A stretch of 64,000 bases of DNA from Hyphomicrobiales bacterium (GTDB taxonomy: Bacteria > Pseudomonadota > Alphaproteobacteria > Rhizobiales > Beijerinckiaceae): the NCBI GenBank assembly GCA_930633525.1, contig CAKNFP010000001.1, forward strand, positions 1,590,001-1,654,000. The letters run 5' to 3'. Made by a program: the position numbers and the translations under genes. Shown here piece by piece: positions 1 to 12,440 of the stretch. The notes below the pieces were generated by a model. It had not been told where the DNA came from. It searched no databases and was given only the letters and a program-made list of their open reading frames with translations. Within the stretch, counting starts at the first letter, position 1. Each line of letters begins with the position of its first letter.

Positions 1-284
1 GGCTCTCGCGGAGGGCGGCGCGTATCATAGCCGCCGCGCGGCATCCGTTCCGGCCGCTGGTCGTAGCGCGAGGGCGTTTCGCCCGGATAGCGACCGCTCG
101 CCTGCGCCATGAGCTGGCTGCGCCCATAGCTGGACAAGCTATCGGCCTTGGCTGTCTGCGCCAGCGCAACAAAAGCCAGGCCGGGGAAGCTGGCCAGGAT
201 GACTAGAGCTGCCATGAACCGGGGGCTGCGCATTGTCTTTGCCCGTCGCGTTGCGGCTGGCGCCGGACTTGCTGTTCCTGTCAT
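1..284 (-). CDS. Exported protein, N-terminal part (runs off the window)
   Basis: The reading frame is open from an ATG at 284 to the window edge, with a GGAGG ribosome site just upstream. The first 95 residues show a basic N-terminus, one hydrophobic segment (about residues 24-42, ending ALAQ) and then a Pro/Arg/Tyr-rich low-complexity stretch, so the protein is probably secreted or membrane-anchored. It starts 36 bases after the anti-sigma gene and is very likely the third gene of the ECF operon. In related bacteria an S8 serine peptidase often holds this place, but no catalytic residue lies in the visible part, so that is only a guess from context. Confidence 0.6.
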   Translation of the reverse strand, partial: MTGTASPAPAATRRAKTMRSPRFMAALVILASFPGLAFVALAQTAKADSLSSYGRSQLMAQASGRYPGETPSRYDQRPERMPRGGYDTRRPPRE

Positions 285-320
285 CGACGCCTCCTCTCTC
301 GCCACGAATTCTGGCACCCT

Positions 321-1022
321 TCAGTTAGCCGGAACGACCAGCCGTACAACGCCCTTGGCATTGTTCAGTCGTGCCAGGCGAGCGGCCACGGCCGCGCTGT
401 CGCCACTAACGGTGAAGCGGAGCCGAAACAGGCCGCCGGCGCGCGGCCCCTCGACAATCGATGCATTGAGTTCGGCCAGAAGCGCCGTGATCTGGTCGAG
501 CCGCGCCGTGGGCTCAAAGGCAACGAGCACGGAATTCCCGCCCGCCACGGTGCTGCCCGGCCCGGAAGCGACCTCGTAGGTAGCGCCGGGGGTGCGCGCC
601 GCCATCAGCGCGGCAACAACACCAGCCTGCAGGGCCACCAGCGCGGCGGCGGACAGCGCCGCGAAGGCGAGCTTTCGCGGCGTCAGCGCCCCAAGCCAGA
701 TACCGAGTTGGTCAAGCCATGGGCTTTGGCGCGTTGGCTGTCGGGCGGCGGCGGGCGTGGGCTCAGCGTCGATCGCCGCGAACAGCTTTCCAGCCATGCG
801 TGTCGATGGCGCGGTGATGCTTTCCGCAGCATGGATGACTTCCGCCTGATCCTCGCGGATCAGGGCAAGTTGAGCGCGCAGCCCGGCGTCAGTGGCCAGC
901 GCCTTCTCGACGGCTGCTGTCTCAGCGGCGTCGAGGGTTCCGGCCGCATACCAGGGCAGCAGGGCCTCGATCGGTTCCGGCGCGTCGCCGGGGTGATGGG
1001 TCGTGGTTGGGCTCATGGCCAC
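321..1022 (-). CDS. Membrane anti-sigma factor
   Basis: This 233-residue protein probably holds the ECF sigma factor encoded just upstream at the membrane. The N-terminus contains the anti-sigma signature LLPWYAAGTLDAAE followed by a helical region. A single hydrophobic segment lies near residues 118-142, and a periplasmic domain of about 90 residues follows. There is no HxxxCxxC zinc motif, so it is not a zinc-binding (ZAS) anti-sigma factor; it looks like the RskA/RsiW-like group without zinc. Its start overlaps the end of the sigma gene by 10 bases, which implies translational coupling. The signal sensed is unknown. Confidence 0.85.
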   Translation of the reverse strand: MAMSPTTTHHPGDAPEPIEALLPWYAAGTLDAAETAAVEKALATDAGLRAQLALIREDQAEVIHAAESITAPSTRMAGKLFAAIDAEPTPAAARQPTRQSPWLDQLGIWLGALTPRKLAFAALSAAALVALQAGVVAALMAARTPGATYEVASGPGSTVAGGNSVLVAFEPTARLDQITALLAELNASIVEGPRAGGLFRLRFTVSGDSAAVAARLARLNNAKGVVRLVVPAN

Positions 1023-1573
1023 CCCCTGTCCAATCCTGCCGCCTTGCAGAGCTCCGAGAGGCGCTTGCGCGCATGGAACATCCGCGTCTTCACCGTGTTC
1101 TCGGGAATGCCGAGAATGCGGCTGACGGCTTCGATCGGCTCCTCATGATAATAGACGAGATCCATGACCGCGCGCTGCTCAGGTGAGAGCTTGTCGAGAC
1201 ACCGGCGCATGATCGCGGCCTTGTTGATCTTCTGAGCATGGATTTCCGGCGTGTCGTCCTGGTCGGGGATTGCTTCGGCCACGCCATCGTCGAGCTGTTC
1301 CTCCCGCCGTCGGCGCATGGCGGAATAGGCCTTGTTGCGGGCCATCGCCAGGAGCCAGGTGGACAGGCTCGATCGCTGCTCGAACTGGCCAGCCTGTCGC
1401 CAGAGGTCGAGAAAGACCTCCGTCACCACATCCTCGGCAACATCCTCCCGCCCCACGAGGCGCAGGACGAAGCGGAAGACGCGCAGGTGATGAGCGGTGA
1501 AGATCGCCTGCATGGCGGCCTTGTCACCAGACACCAGCCGTTCCACCAGTTCTGCCTCGGATATCCCCGCCAT
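1013..1573 (-). CDS. ECF-family RNA polymerase sigma factor
   Basis: A 186-residue extracytoplasmic-function sigma factor. Region 2 is clear (HHLRVFRFVLRLVG, EDVVTEVFLDLWRQ, STWLLAMARNKAYSAMRR). Region 4 follows (LSPEQRAVMDLVYYHEEP, then a helix-turn-helix ending PENTVKTRMFHARKRL). The frame continues 33 codons upstream to 1672, but the ATG at 1573 gives the usual ECF length and fits the family N-terminus (AELVERLVSGD). It is first in an operon with its anti-sigma factor. The target regulon cannot be read from this window. Confidence 0.92.
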   Translation of the reverse strand: MAGISEAELVERLVSGDKAAMQAIFTAHHLRVFRFVLRLVGREDVAEDVVTEVFLDLWRQAGQFEQRSSLSTWLLAMARNKAYSAMRRRREEQLDDGVAEAIPDQDDTPEIHAQKINKAAIMRRCLDKLSPEQRAVMDLVYYHEEPIEAVSRILGIPENTVKTRMFHARKRLSELCKAAGLDRGWP

Positions 1574-1682
1574 CGTCTTTCCCGGTCGCTGCCACCGGAC
1601 AGCTCGGCGCGAGCCTGCCGCACTCTGATACCCTTGCCAATGGCTTATGCTGATCATGGGCCCGTTGACCACCTGATGATCA

Positions 1683-1712
1683 GGGGACGGATGGCTGTCC
1701 GCCCCCTCGTTG
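1683..1712 (-). terminator. Possible terminator of the Gly-rich protein gene
   Basis: Downstream of the minus-strand gene ending at 1743 lies an imperfect GC-rich inverted repeat (GGGG-CGGA / TCCG-CCCC). There is no clear T-run, so it may simply be a stable hairpin between two convergently spaced transcripts. Confidence 0.3.
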
Positions 1713-1742
1713 CTTCGTCATGTTGCACCCTGGGGCGCTTGA

Positions 1743-2153
1743 TCAATCGCAGATGGTGACGGGCCGCACCACACGGCCGACACCCCTTACAAAAATCTTG
1801 CGGTAGACCCGGTAGCAGTCCGGCCCGCTTGCGTAGGCGGTGGCGCCGGCAATCCCGATGGCGATGGGGAGGCCCGCATAGAACGCGCCGCGCGGTCCCC
1901 AGTGACCGGGGCGATGCGGACGATAGCCACCACCCCAGTGCGGGCCGGGCTTACCCGGGCCACCCCAGCCGTGGCCGCCACCATGCCCCCCACCATGCCC
2001 GCCGGGGCCATTGAATGAGCCAGGTCCGCCGAAGCCGGGGCCGGCATAGGCCGCGTTGGTGAAGGAGGAGGCGGTGAGAGCTGCCGTTGCGAGAGCGAAG
2101 GCGGCGAGAGCGGTCTTCAGGGAAGGCGCGGATTTCAAGGAAAGAGCGGTCAT
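1743..2153 (-). CDS. Gly/His-rich exported protein
   Basis: A 136-residue protein with a signal peptide (basic start, hydrophobic core about residues 14-32, cleavage near NAAYAG). A low-complexity Gly/His/Pro/Trp stretch follows (GGHGGGHGGGHGWGG), then a short conserved-looking tail with two cysteines (PDCYRVYRK...TICD). The ATG at 2153 is preceded by GGAGAA; an in-frame start at 2234 would add a tail without signal-peptide character. Such small Gly-rich exported proteins are common in Hyphomicrobiales and have no assigned role. The His clusters could bind metal, which is inference only. Confidence 0.7.
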   Translation of the reverse strand: MTALSLKSAPSLKTALAAFALATAALTASSFTNAAYAGPGFGGPGSFNGPGGHGGGHGGGHGWGGPGKPGPHWGGGYRPHRPGHWGPRGAFYAGLPIAIGIAGATAYASGPDCYRVYRKIFVRGVGRVVRPVTICD

Positions 2154-2290
2154 CGGAGTTCTCCATCTTGAGTGCGGCATCGCCCTCTGCGATCCCGATG
2201 ACCATTGGTCGCGGCGGGGCGGGAAAAGGTTCACGCCCCTCGCGATTTTTTTCTGTTTTTTTGAGATGAGGGATCCAGCCCTGCGAAGGC

Positions 2291-3655
2291 CTACAACAGC
2301 GTCCCCCTGAGGATGACTGTCGCAACCGAAAAATAGATAACGAGGCCGGTCACATCGACGAGGGTGGCGACGAAGGGCGCCGAGGCGCTGGCGGGATCAA
2401 AGCCGAGGCGCTGCAGGATGAACGGCAGCATGGCGCCCGCCATCGAACCGAAGGTCACGATACCGATGAGTCCTGCCCCCACCGTTGCCGCGACCAGCAT
2501 CCAGTAGGGCCCATAGTCATAGAACCCCAGCCCCTGCCAGATGCTGATGCGCGCGATGCCTATAGCGCCGAGGATGATGCCGAGCGTGAGCCCGGCCGGT
2601 ATCTCACGCAGGGCCACCCTCCACCAGTCGCGCAGCTTGACCTGGCCGAGCGCGAGCGCCCGGATGAGAAGCGAGGTGGCCTGGCTGCCGGAATTGCCAC
2701 CTGAACTCATGATCAGCGGTATAAAGAGCGTCAGCACGATGGCGCGCTCCAGTTCCGCTTCGAAATGCTGCATCGCCGAGGCGGTCAGCATTTCGGAGAG
2801 AAACAGGGCGCAGAGCCAGCCCGCGCGCTTGCGGATCATCGGCAGGAAACCGACCTGCAGATAGGGCTCGTGGAAAGCCTCGACACCACCGAACTTGTGT
2901 ACGTCTTCCGTCGTCTCGGCGATGATGGCGTCGAGGACATCGTCGACGGTGACGATGCCGAGGATATGCCCGGCATCGTTGACGACCGGCACGGCGAGCA
3001 GATCGTGCCTGCGGATGGTGGCTGCAACCGTCTCCCGGTCCGTGTCGGAGCGGACCACGACGGGCGGGCGCCCTGCGGAGAGCGATATAATGGCAGTGGA
3101 GGGATCGGCCGAAATCAGCCGACGCAGGGGTATGGCGGCCGTGAGGCGTTGTTCGCCGTCAAGGACATAGATGGCGTAGATGGTCTCGCGGCTCTGCTCG
3201 ACCGTGCGGATATGGGCGAGCGCGCCAGTGACCGTCGTGGCTTCGGGCAGAGCCACGAATTCCGTGGTCATGATGCCGCCGGCCGTATCGACAGGGTAGG
3301 CGAGGAGTTGCTTCAGTGTGGCCCGGGTGCGGGGCTCGATCCGCGCCAGGAGTTCGTTGCGCAGGGACGCGGTGAGCGCTCCCAGCACGTCGGTCGCGCG
3401 ATCGGCCGACATGTCCGCGAGGAAGGCGGCTGCCTCTTGTCGAGGGAGGGTCGCGAGAACCGCGGGGGCGGTCAGGAACTCAGGCCGGTCGAAGACCGCA
3501 ACGGCGCGACGGCGTGGCAGGACGAGGAGCGTCGCCGCCGCATCGCCCGGATCGAGCGCGGCGAGGCGCTCCACGAGAAGGGCCGTCGAGGGGTTGTCGG
3601 CATTGAGGTCTCGCGCCAAGACGGCGCGGCCGCGCATCAGGATATCGTTTTGCAT
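2291..3655 (-). CDS. mgtE: Magnesium transporter MgtE
   Basis: A 454-residue inner-membrane Mg2+ channel of full family length. The N-terminal MgtE_N helical domain (about 20-125) is followed by paired CBS domains (about 130-250, with LLAVPVVNDAGHILGIVTVDDVLD) that sense Mg2+. The five-helix channel domain fills the rest and includes the signature PLIMSSGGNSGSQATSLLIR. It is divergent from pyrC across a 292-base gap. No M-box-like leader is apparent. Confidence 0.95.
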   Translation of the reverse strand: MQNDILMRGRAVLARDLNADNPSTALLVERLAALDPGDAAATLLVLPRRRAVAVFDRPEFLTAPAVLATLPRQEAAAFLADMSADRATDVLGALTASLRNELLARIEPRTRATLKQLLAYPVDTAGGIMTTEFVALPEATTVTGALAHIRTVEQSRETIYAIYVLDGEQRLTAAIPLRRLISADPSTAIISLSAGRPPVVVRSDTDRETVAATIRRHDLLAVPVVNDAGHILGIVTVDDVLDAIIAETTEDVHKFGGVEAFHEPYLQVGFLPMIRKRAGWLCALFLSEMLTASAMQHFEAELERAIVLTLFIPLIMSSGGNSGSQATSLLIRALALGQVKLRDWWRVALREIPAGLTLGIILGAIGIARISIWQGLGFYDYGPYWMLVAATVGAGLIGIVTFGSMAGAMLPFILQRLGFDPASASAPFVATLVDVTGLVIYFSVATVILRGTLL

Positions 3656-3947
3656 GGCTTACTCCGTTGCCGCGCCATGGAACATGGCGGCACGGTAAGC
3701 CATGGGGCTCAGCGGGCAGCCATCTCCGGGCGGGCGGTACTACTGTCGCTTGACATTGCGGGAATGGCTCCAAAGCCCCGGCCATCTTGGCCGGATGCGG
3801 GTGTCATGAACCGATTGAATCGTTGCGTCAATCGTCGGACGCGCGTTCCATCGTTCCATATGTGCAGCCAGCGGCCTTTTGTCCATGGCGGCATCTGTTC
3901 TTGTCGATAGTGCTGGTCTATGACGCGCTGACAGACTGGAGTTGAGC

Positions 3948-4988
3948 ATGAGCGAACGCATCACCATCCGCCGCCCCGATGACTGGCATGTCCATCTGCG
4001 CGATGGCGCGATGCTCGATGCGGTCGTCGCCCATACCGCGGCACAGTTCGGCCGGGCCATCATCATGCCCAATCTGGTGCCACCGGTCGTCACGACCGCC
4101 CACGCGCTCGCCTATCGCCAGCGCATCGACGCAGCCCTGCCTCAAGGCAGTGACTTCAAGCCGCTGATGACCCTCTACATGACCGACGATACCGACGCCG
4201 AGGATGTGGTCGCCGGCTATGCCAACGGCACGATCGCGGCGGTAAAGCTTTATCCGCAGCATGCGACGACCAATTCGCATTTCGGCATCTCGCGGATAGA
4301 GGCGGTTTACTCCGTCCTTGCCGCGATGGAACGCACCGGCGTGCCGCTGCTGATGCATGGTGAGGTGACGGACGGGGACATCGACATCTTCGATCGTGAA
4401 GCGGTGTTCGTGGAAAGGGTACTCGAACCGCTGGCGAAGCGCTTTCCCGGCCTCGTCATCACGATGGAGCACGTGACGAGCGCCGAGGGCGTCGCCTATG
4501 TCGAAGGTGCCCGGGCGGGGATCGGCGCGACCATCACGCCGCATCATTTGATGTTCAACCGCAACGCCATCTTCCAGGGCGGCATTCGTCCCCATTACTA
4601 TTGCCTGCCCATCGCCAAGCGCGAGAACCACCGCCTGGCGTTGCGGAGGGCGGCCACGTCCGGCAGCCCGCGTTTCTTCCTGGGCACCGACACCGCGCCT
4701 CACACGCGCGGGGCCAAGGAGGCTGCCTGCGGCTGTGCCGGCCTGTTCGTCGCGCCGGTTGCGCTTGCAACCTATGCACAGGTTTTCGACGAGGAGGGCG
4801 CGCTCGACAAGTTCGAAGCCTTCGCCAGCCTCAACGGCCCGCGGCACTATGGGCTGGAGCCGAATGAAGGCGCGGTCACGCTGATCAAGAGGCCGCGTTT
4901 CGTTGCGGAAGATGTCGCGCTCGGTACGGGAGAGGCCGTGCATGTCTATCGCGGCGGGGAGGAAACCGCCTGGTCCCTCGCGGATTGA
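3948..4988 (+). CDS. pyrC: Dihydroorotase (class II)
   Basis: A 346-residue amidohydrolase for the third step of pyrimidine synthesis (carbamoyl-aspartate to dihydroorotate). It follows E. coli PyrC along its length: [10 protein letters not shown] (metal-binding HxH), [11 protein letters not shown] containing the lysine that is carboxylated, [17 protein letters not shown], and [15 protein letters not shown] with the catalytic Asp. The ATG at 3948 is preceded by TGGAG; an in-frame TTG lies six bases upstream. This is the E. coli-type enzyme, separate from the PyrB-linked type also common in alphaproteobacteria. Confidence 0.97.
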   Translation: MSERITIRRPDDWHVHLRDGAMLDAVVAHTAAQFGRAIIMPNLVPPVVTTAHALAYRQRIDAALPQGSDFKPLMTLYMTDDTDAEDVVAGYANGTIAAVKLYPQHATTNSHFGISRIEAVYSVLAAMERTGVPLLMHGEVTDGDIDIFDREAVFVERVLEPLAKRFPGLVITMEHVTSAEGVAYVEGARAGIGATITPHHLMFNRNAIFQGGIRPHYYCLPIAKRENHRLALRRAATSGSPRFFLGTDTAPHTRGAKEAACGCAGLFVAPVALATYAQVFDEEGALDKFEAFASLNGPRHYGLEPNEGAVTLIKRPRFVAEDVALGTGEAVHVYRGGEETAWSLAD

Positions 4989-5176
4989 GCGAGCGCGGAG
5001 CCACCCTGCCTCCGGATCGTGGCCCGCGGACCCTCTGATCGCGGGCAGCAGTCCCAGCGCAGGCGCGGTCGGCGCATGCTGACATGTCAGGCTTGTGTTT
5101 CTCTTCAATTTAGTCTGAATATTGCATCGCAGCAAAATAAGGTGCGCCGCAATGCGCCCATGAGGAGCGATGCATA

Positions 5177-8635
<3,459 letters not shown>

Positions 8636-8650
8636 GCGATCTGACACCGG

Positions 8651-8681
8651 GGCAGCCGATCGGACGATGGAATCGGCTGCC
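8651..8681 (+). terminator. Hairpin after pyc
   Basis: A perfect 10-bp inverted repeat (GGCAGCCGAT / ATCGGCTGCC) with an 11-base loop starts 15 bases after the pyc stop. The T-run is poor (CGATCTTC), so termination may be weak or Rho-assisted. Confidence 0.6.
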
Positions 8682-8888
8682 CGATCTTCAGTATCAAGGG
8701 GCGTAAATCGAACTGGGGTCCCGGCCCTCGTGGATTAAACCAGACTCTTACGGCTGCAATCTAAGCTTTTGAAATGAAATTCGTATTATATCGAGCGTTT
8801 GTTCTCTGATTGAGCCTGTCCGCCGCAGCCGTAACTCATCGGCGCAAGCAGGCGGCATGGCACGCCGCCTTGAACATCGTGGCAAGTC

Positions 8889-8951
8889 GCGCTGGAAAGC
8901 TCCGCAAGATAGCGGGGGGAGCTGCCCTTTTTTCCAGCGCCGCGCTGGAAA
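8889..8951 (+). promoter_or_regulatory. Leader with mutually exclusive helices upstream of the cold-shock gene
   Basis: The segment TTTCCAGCGC (8931-8940) is complementary over 10 bases both to GCGCTGGAAA at 8889-8898 and to GCGCTGGAAA at 8942-8951. The upstream pairing is extended by GCTCC (8899-8903) with GGAGC (8918-8922). Only one of the two helices can form at a time, as in attenuators and RNA thermometers. It lies about 180 bases before the cold-shock start codon. Whether it is transcribed with that gene is not known. Confidence 0.45.
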
Positions 8952-9129
8952 GGTGACCAAAAAAACTTGCAATTTTACCGCAATTGGGTGCTCGCGTGTT
9001 GCCCAAATCGAGGTTATGATTTCGCTCGCCACGAGCATGAGGGTTGAATAAAGTTAAGAAGCGTAAACGTGTGGTGCGCCGAAACCTTGTTCGGATAAGA
9101 GCTATATCTCTCTAGTTGGATCTTCCTGT

Positions 9130-9804
9130 ATGAACCGATATGATGATTCCCGTGATGCGCGCCGCCGGGGCGGCCGTAGAGACGGTTTTGACGCGCGCGA
9201 TAGCGGCTTTGGGGCCCCGCGTTCTGGTGGAGATCCGCGCGGCGGAGATCCGAGAGAAAGCATGTTCGCACCGCCTTCCGGTCCTGTCATTGAAGCAACC
9301 GTGAAGTGGTTTAATCCCAGCAAGGGCTTCGGCTTCGTTGCCTGCTCCGACGGCTCGGGTGACGCGTTCCTGTCATTGCGTACGCTTGAGGCCGCAGGCC
9401 ATGCTGGCGCAGAGGCAGGCGCGCGCGCCATGGTACGTTTGCGCGACGGACCCAAGGGCCCGCAGGTGTCCGAAGTCGTGGAGCTCGAGGATCTGCCGCC
9501 GCAGCAGCGCGCCCCACGTCCATCCGCGCCTCGTTTTGGCGGCGGCGGCGGTGGCGGCGGTGGTGGCTATCCGCCCCGTGCCGACGGTCCGTCCGAGGAG
9601 CTGAACGGCACCGTGAAGTGGTACAACCGCGATAAGGGCTTTGGCTTTGTCCAGCCTGACGATGGCGGACGGGACGTGTTCGTTCATGCCTCGACCCTCC
9701 AGCGTGCCGGTCTCAATGACCTCGCTGAAGGTCAGCGGGTGCAGATGAGCGTGGTTGCTGGCGCCAAGGGACGCGAAGCGGCGAATATCGCCGAGAGTTA
9801 CTGA
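9130..9804 (+). CDS. Two-domain cold-shock protein
   Basis: A 224-residue protein with two cold-shock (OB-fold) domains that bind single-stranded nucleic acid. An Arg/Gly/Asp-rich N-terminus (1-50) precedes domain 1 (about 53-120: VKWFNPSKGFGFV). A Gly-rich linker with ten consecutive glycines leads to domain 2 (about 157-224: VKWYNRDKGFGFVQ, DVFVHASTL). Domain 2 is canonical. Domain 1 keeps RNP1 (KGFGF) but has AFLSLRTL in place of RNP2 (VFVHAS). Dual-CSD proteins of this design are typical of Hyphomicrobiales and may act as RNA chaperones. Confidence 0.93.
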   Translation: MNRYDDSRDARRRGGRRDGFDARDSGFGAPRSGGDPRGGDPRESMFAPPSGPVIEATVKWFNPSKGFGFVACSDGSGDAFLSLRTLEAAGHAGAEAGARAMVRLRDGPKGPQVSEVVELEDLPPQQRAPRPSAPRFGGGGGGGGGGYPPRADGPSEELNGTVKWYNRDKGFGFVQPDDGGRDVFVHASTLQRAGLNDLAEGQRVQMSVVAGAKGREAANIAESY

Positions 9805-10146
9805 TCCCCGTTCAGGCGGAGGGTCGTGGCAACCCGCGCTCGAATGCGAAGTTCGCATTTGGGTCGTTGGTGCATGGCTATATTGCTCGTGGCGCCTTGT
9901 ACCAGAAAGCTTGGCCGTGATTACGGCGAGAGCCCTCGGGTCATTCCCGGGGGCTTTTTGTTGCTGAGTTGATGCCTCAGGCGAGCCTTGATGGCCCGCT
10001 TCTCCCAATCGGCCTGTCCTCAACTCATTCCTCAACCATACTCAGCGAGAGCCTCTAGCTTCATCAGGGCAAGTCACGCTAGCTTTAATCGATAGCGATA
10101 GTGGTCTGTTGTGTTCGTACTTGCATGTGGCGAGAGGGAGTTGGCT
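9805..10146. other. Intergenic region between the cold-shock and patatin genes
   Basis: It holds the cold-shock terminator at 9931-9959. The remaining 190 bases before the patatin start presumably carry its promoter; nothing else is recognised. Confidence 0.5.
9931..9959 (+). terminator. Rho-independent terminator of the cold-shock gene
   Basis: The stem AGCCCTCGGG / CCCGGGGGCT (one G-T pair) with the 5-base loop TCATT is followed by TTTTTG. It lies 127 bases after the stop codon. Confidence 0.85.
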
Positions 10147-11316
10147 ATGCCGAAAAAAGGCCTGAGGAAGAGCCACAGGACGGTCCAGCGGCCGCCGTTT
10201 GATTCGATTGCGCTCTTGCTTCAGGGAGGCGGGGCGCTCGGGTCCTATCAGGCGGGTGTTTATGAGGCGCTGGCGGAGGCCGAACTTCATCCGGATTGGA
10301 TTGCTGGCATCTCCATTGGAGCGATCAACTCCGCCATTATCGCGGGCAACGCCCCGAATGAGCGCGTCGGCAAGCTGCGCCAGTTCTGGGAAGAAATAAC
10401 CGCGCGTCCTTACTGGGATTTCCTGACTCCGGTGGCTCAGAAGACGGCACGTGGCGATGCCGCACGCGGTGTGTTCAACCAGTATAGCGCCCTCTATGCT
10501 CTGTCGGGTGGGACTCCTGGCTTCTTCACGCCGCGCTATCCGCCGCCCTGGATGATGCCGGCGGGATCCCCCGAGGCGACGAGTTATTATGATACGAGCG
10601 AGCTGCGCGGTACCCTGGAGCGCCTCATCGATTTCGACCGGCTGAACCATGATGGCATGCGGCTCAGCGTTGGCGCCGTGAATGTCCGCAGCGGCAACTT
10701 CTCCTATTTCGATACAGCCACGCATGTCATTCGCCCCGAGCATATCATGGCGAGCGGTGCGCTGCCGCCGGGGTTCCCTGCCGTCGAAATCGATGGGGAG
10801 TTCTACTGGGATGGAGGACTCGTCTCCAATACGCCACTGCAGTGGGTAGTGCAGAACTCGCGTCAGGACACTCTGGCTTTCCAGGTGGATCTCTGGAGCG
10901 CGCGTGGTCAGTTTCCTGCTGATCTGTCACAGGTGTCTGTGCGGCAGAAGGAAGTGCAATTCTCCAGCCGTACACGTGCCAGTACCGATCAATTCAAACG
11001 GATTCAGCGGCTGCGCGTAACGCTTGCGGATTTTCTTGCGACATTGCCGGATGAATACAAGACAGGATCAGACTACGATATATTGAAAAATGCGTCGGAT
11101 CGGCATCTTTATAATATTGTTCATCTAATTTATCGCTCAAAGAACTACGAGGGCGACAGTAAGGATTATGAATTTTCTCGGATAAGCATGGAAGATCATT
11201 GGCGCGCGGGATATCACGATGCCGTCCGCTCCCTCAGGCACGAGGAGATCTACCAGCGTCCGACGAATATCGAGGGCGTCATGACCTTCGACTGTGCGAC
11301 GAGCGGCTATGATTGA
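10147..11316 (+). CDS. Patatin-like phospholipase with DUF3734 C-terminus
   Basis: A 389-residue patatin-fold serine hydrolase, probably acting on acyl-ester lipids or related esters. The N-terminal oxyanion loop is QGGGALGSYQAGVYEAL, the nucleophile motif is GISIGAIN (GxSxG), and the catalytic Asp is in YWDGGLVSN near residue 222. The C-terminal 120 residues fit DUF3734. The ATG at 10147 follows GAGGGAG at good spacing; a GTG at 10111 is possible but has poorer support. It lies 59 bases upstream of the acetoacetate decarboxylase gene, probably in one operon. Confidence 0.9.
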   Translation: MPKKGLRKSHRTVQRPPFDSIALLLQGGGALGSYQAGVYEALAEAELHPDWIAGISIGAINSAIIAGNAPNERVGKLRQFWEEITARPYWDFLTPVAQKTARGDAARGVFNQYSALYALSGGTPGFFTPRYPPPWMMPAGSPEATSYYDTSELRGTLERLIDFDRLNHDGMRLSVGAVNVRSGNFSYFDTATHVIRPEHIMASGALPPGFPAVEIDGEFYWDGGLVSNTPLQWVVQNSRQDTLAFQVDLWSARGQFPADLSQVSVRQKEVQFSSRTRASTDQFKRIQRLRVTLADFLATLPDEYKTGSDYDILKNASDRHLYNIVHLIYRSKNYEGDSKDYEFSRISMEDHWRAGYHDAVRSLRHEEIYQRPTNIEGVMTFDCATSGYD

Positions 11317-11375
11317 TCGGCGGCGGGCATCCAAATGTATGAGAACAGCCATCCTGGTGGATTGAGGAGTGCGTC

Positions 11376-12113
11376 ATGAAAGAGCATGAAGTGCGTGAGC
11401 AGGCTTTCGCCATGCCTCTGACAAGCCCGGCTTATCCGCCCGGGCCTTACCGTTTCGTCGATCGCGAGTATATGATCATCACGTATCGCACGGACCCCGA
11501 GCGACTGCGGGCGCTGGTGCCGGAACCGCTGGAAATCACCGAGCCGGTCGTGAAGTATGAATTCATCCGGATGCCCAATTCTACCGGCTTTGGTGACTAT
11601 ACAGAGACCGGGCAGGTCATCCCCGTCTCCTTCCAGGGGCGCAAGGGCGGCTATACGCACTGCATGTTCCTGAACGACCATCCGCCGATCGCTGGCGGGC
11701 GTGAGTTGTGGGGCTTTCCCAAGAAGCTTGCCTCACCCGTCCTGCGCGCTGAGATCGACACCCTTGTCGGCACGCTCGACTACGGCCCGGTCCGCGTCGC
11801 CACCGGCACAATGGGCTACAAGCACAAGGTTGTGCCCGAGGAGTCGGTGAAAGCGGCACTGCTGGCGCCGAACTTTCTTCTGAAGATCGTCCCGCATGTC
11901 GACGGGTCGCCCCGCATCTGTGAGATCGTCGAGTACTATCTTGAAGATGTCACCATCAAAGGAGCGTGGTCAGGGCCGGCGGCGCTGTCGTTGGAGCCCC
12001 ATGCGCTGGCGCCTGTGGCCGAGCTGCCGATTCTGGAGGTCATGTCGGCGCTCCACATCATCGCCGATCTGACTTTGGGGCTCGGCAAGGTCGTGCATGA
12101 CTATTTGCGCTGA
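11376..12113 (+). CDS. adc: Acetoacetate decarboxylase
   Basis: A 245-residue enzyme that decarboxylates acetoacetate to acetone and CO2 through a Schiff-base lysine. The active-site block [13 protein letters not shown] puts the catalytic lysine at residue 116, matching Lys115 of the clostridial enzyme, and length and N-terminal block also fit. GAGGAG precedes the start. The preceding patatin gene forms a pairing seen in other Hyphomicrobiales. The likely role is disposal of acetoacetate from polyhydroxybutyrate or ketone-body breakdown, which is inference from the phaC gene elsewhere in the window. Confidence 0.93.
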   Translation: MKEHEVREQAFAMPLTSPAYPPGPYRFVDREYMIITYRTDPERLRALVPEPLEITEPVVKYEFIRMPNSTGFGDYTETGQVIPVSFQGRKGGYTHCMFLNDHPPIAGGRELWGFPKKLASPVLRAEIDTLVGTLDYGPVRVATGTMGYKHKVVPEESVKAALLAPNFLLKIVPHVDGSPRICEIVEYYLEDVTIKGAWSGPAALSLEPHALAPVAELPILEVMSALHIIADLTLGLGKVVHDYLR

Positions 12114-12440
12114 CGCGGCGCACACGCGCTTGTGAAGCCGCAGGCCCATGACGGGCGGGGTAGGAGATGCGCTATTTCAGCGATGCTTACCCCGCAGTCG
12201 TGCGCAAAATGCAAGTTTGATGGCGGCATTCTGCGGCTGTTATCATTTTGTAACTTTTTAAAAATTCGCCTTATGATTGGATGATCGCATGAATGCTTTG
12301 CGATCGCGGCGGTTCTTAGAGTTTTGGCCGCTCCATAACGGTAATTTGGGCCTGATCTGATCGAGAAGCTGCGTTCACCCTCGGATCTTAGGTCCAGGGA
12401 TGTGCTTTCTCGACCATGCCCTGAGGGCGAAAGCGTAGTC
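12114..12440. other. Intergenic region after adc
   Basis: No gene, RNA or clear terminator is recognised. An AT-rich patch (about 12238-12275) could be a promoter for the hemerythrin-domain gene. Confidence 0.4.

Larger units (their letters stand above)
8636..9129. other. Intergenic region before the cold-shock gene
   Basis: No gene is supported here. The first part holds the pyc hairpin. The middle holds the competing helices at 8889-8951, and the last 175 bases are relatively AT-rich, as expected for a promoter and leader. No confident -35/-10 pair was picked. Confidence 0.5.

Noticed and set aside
3656..3947. Possible Mg2+ riboswitch (M-box) before mgtE
   Set aside because: No M-box-like helices or conserved loops could be made out, and the class is mainly known from Gram-positive bacteria.
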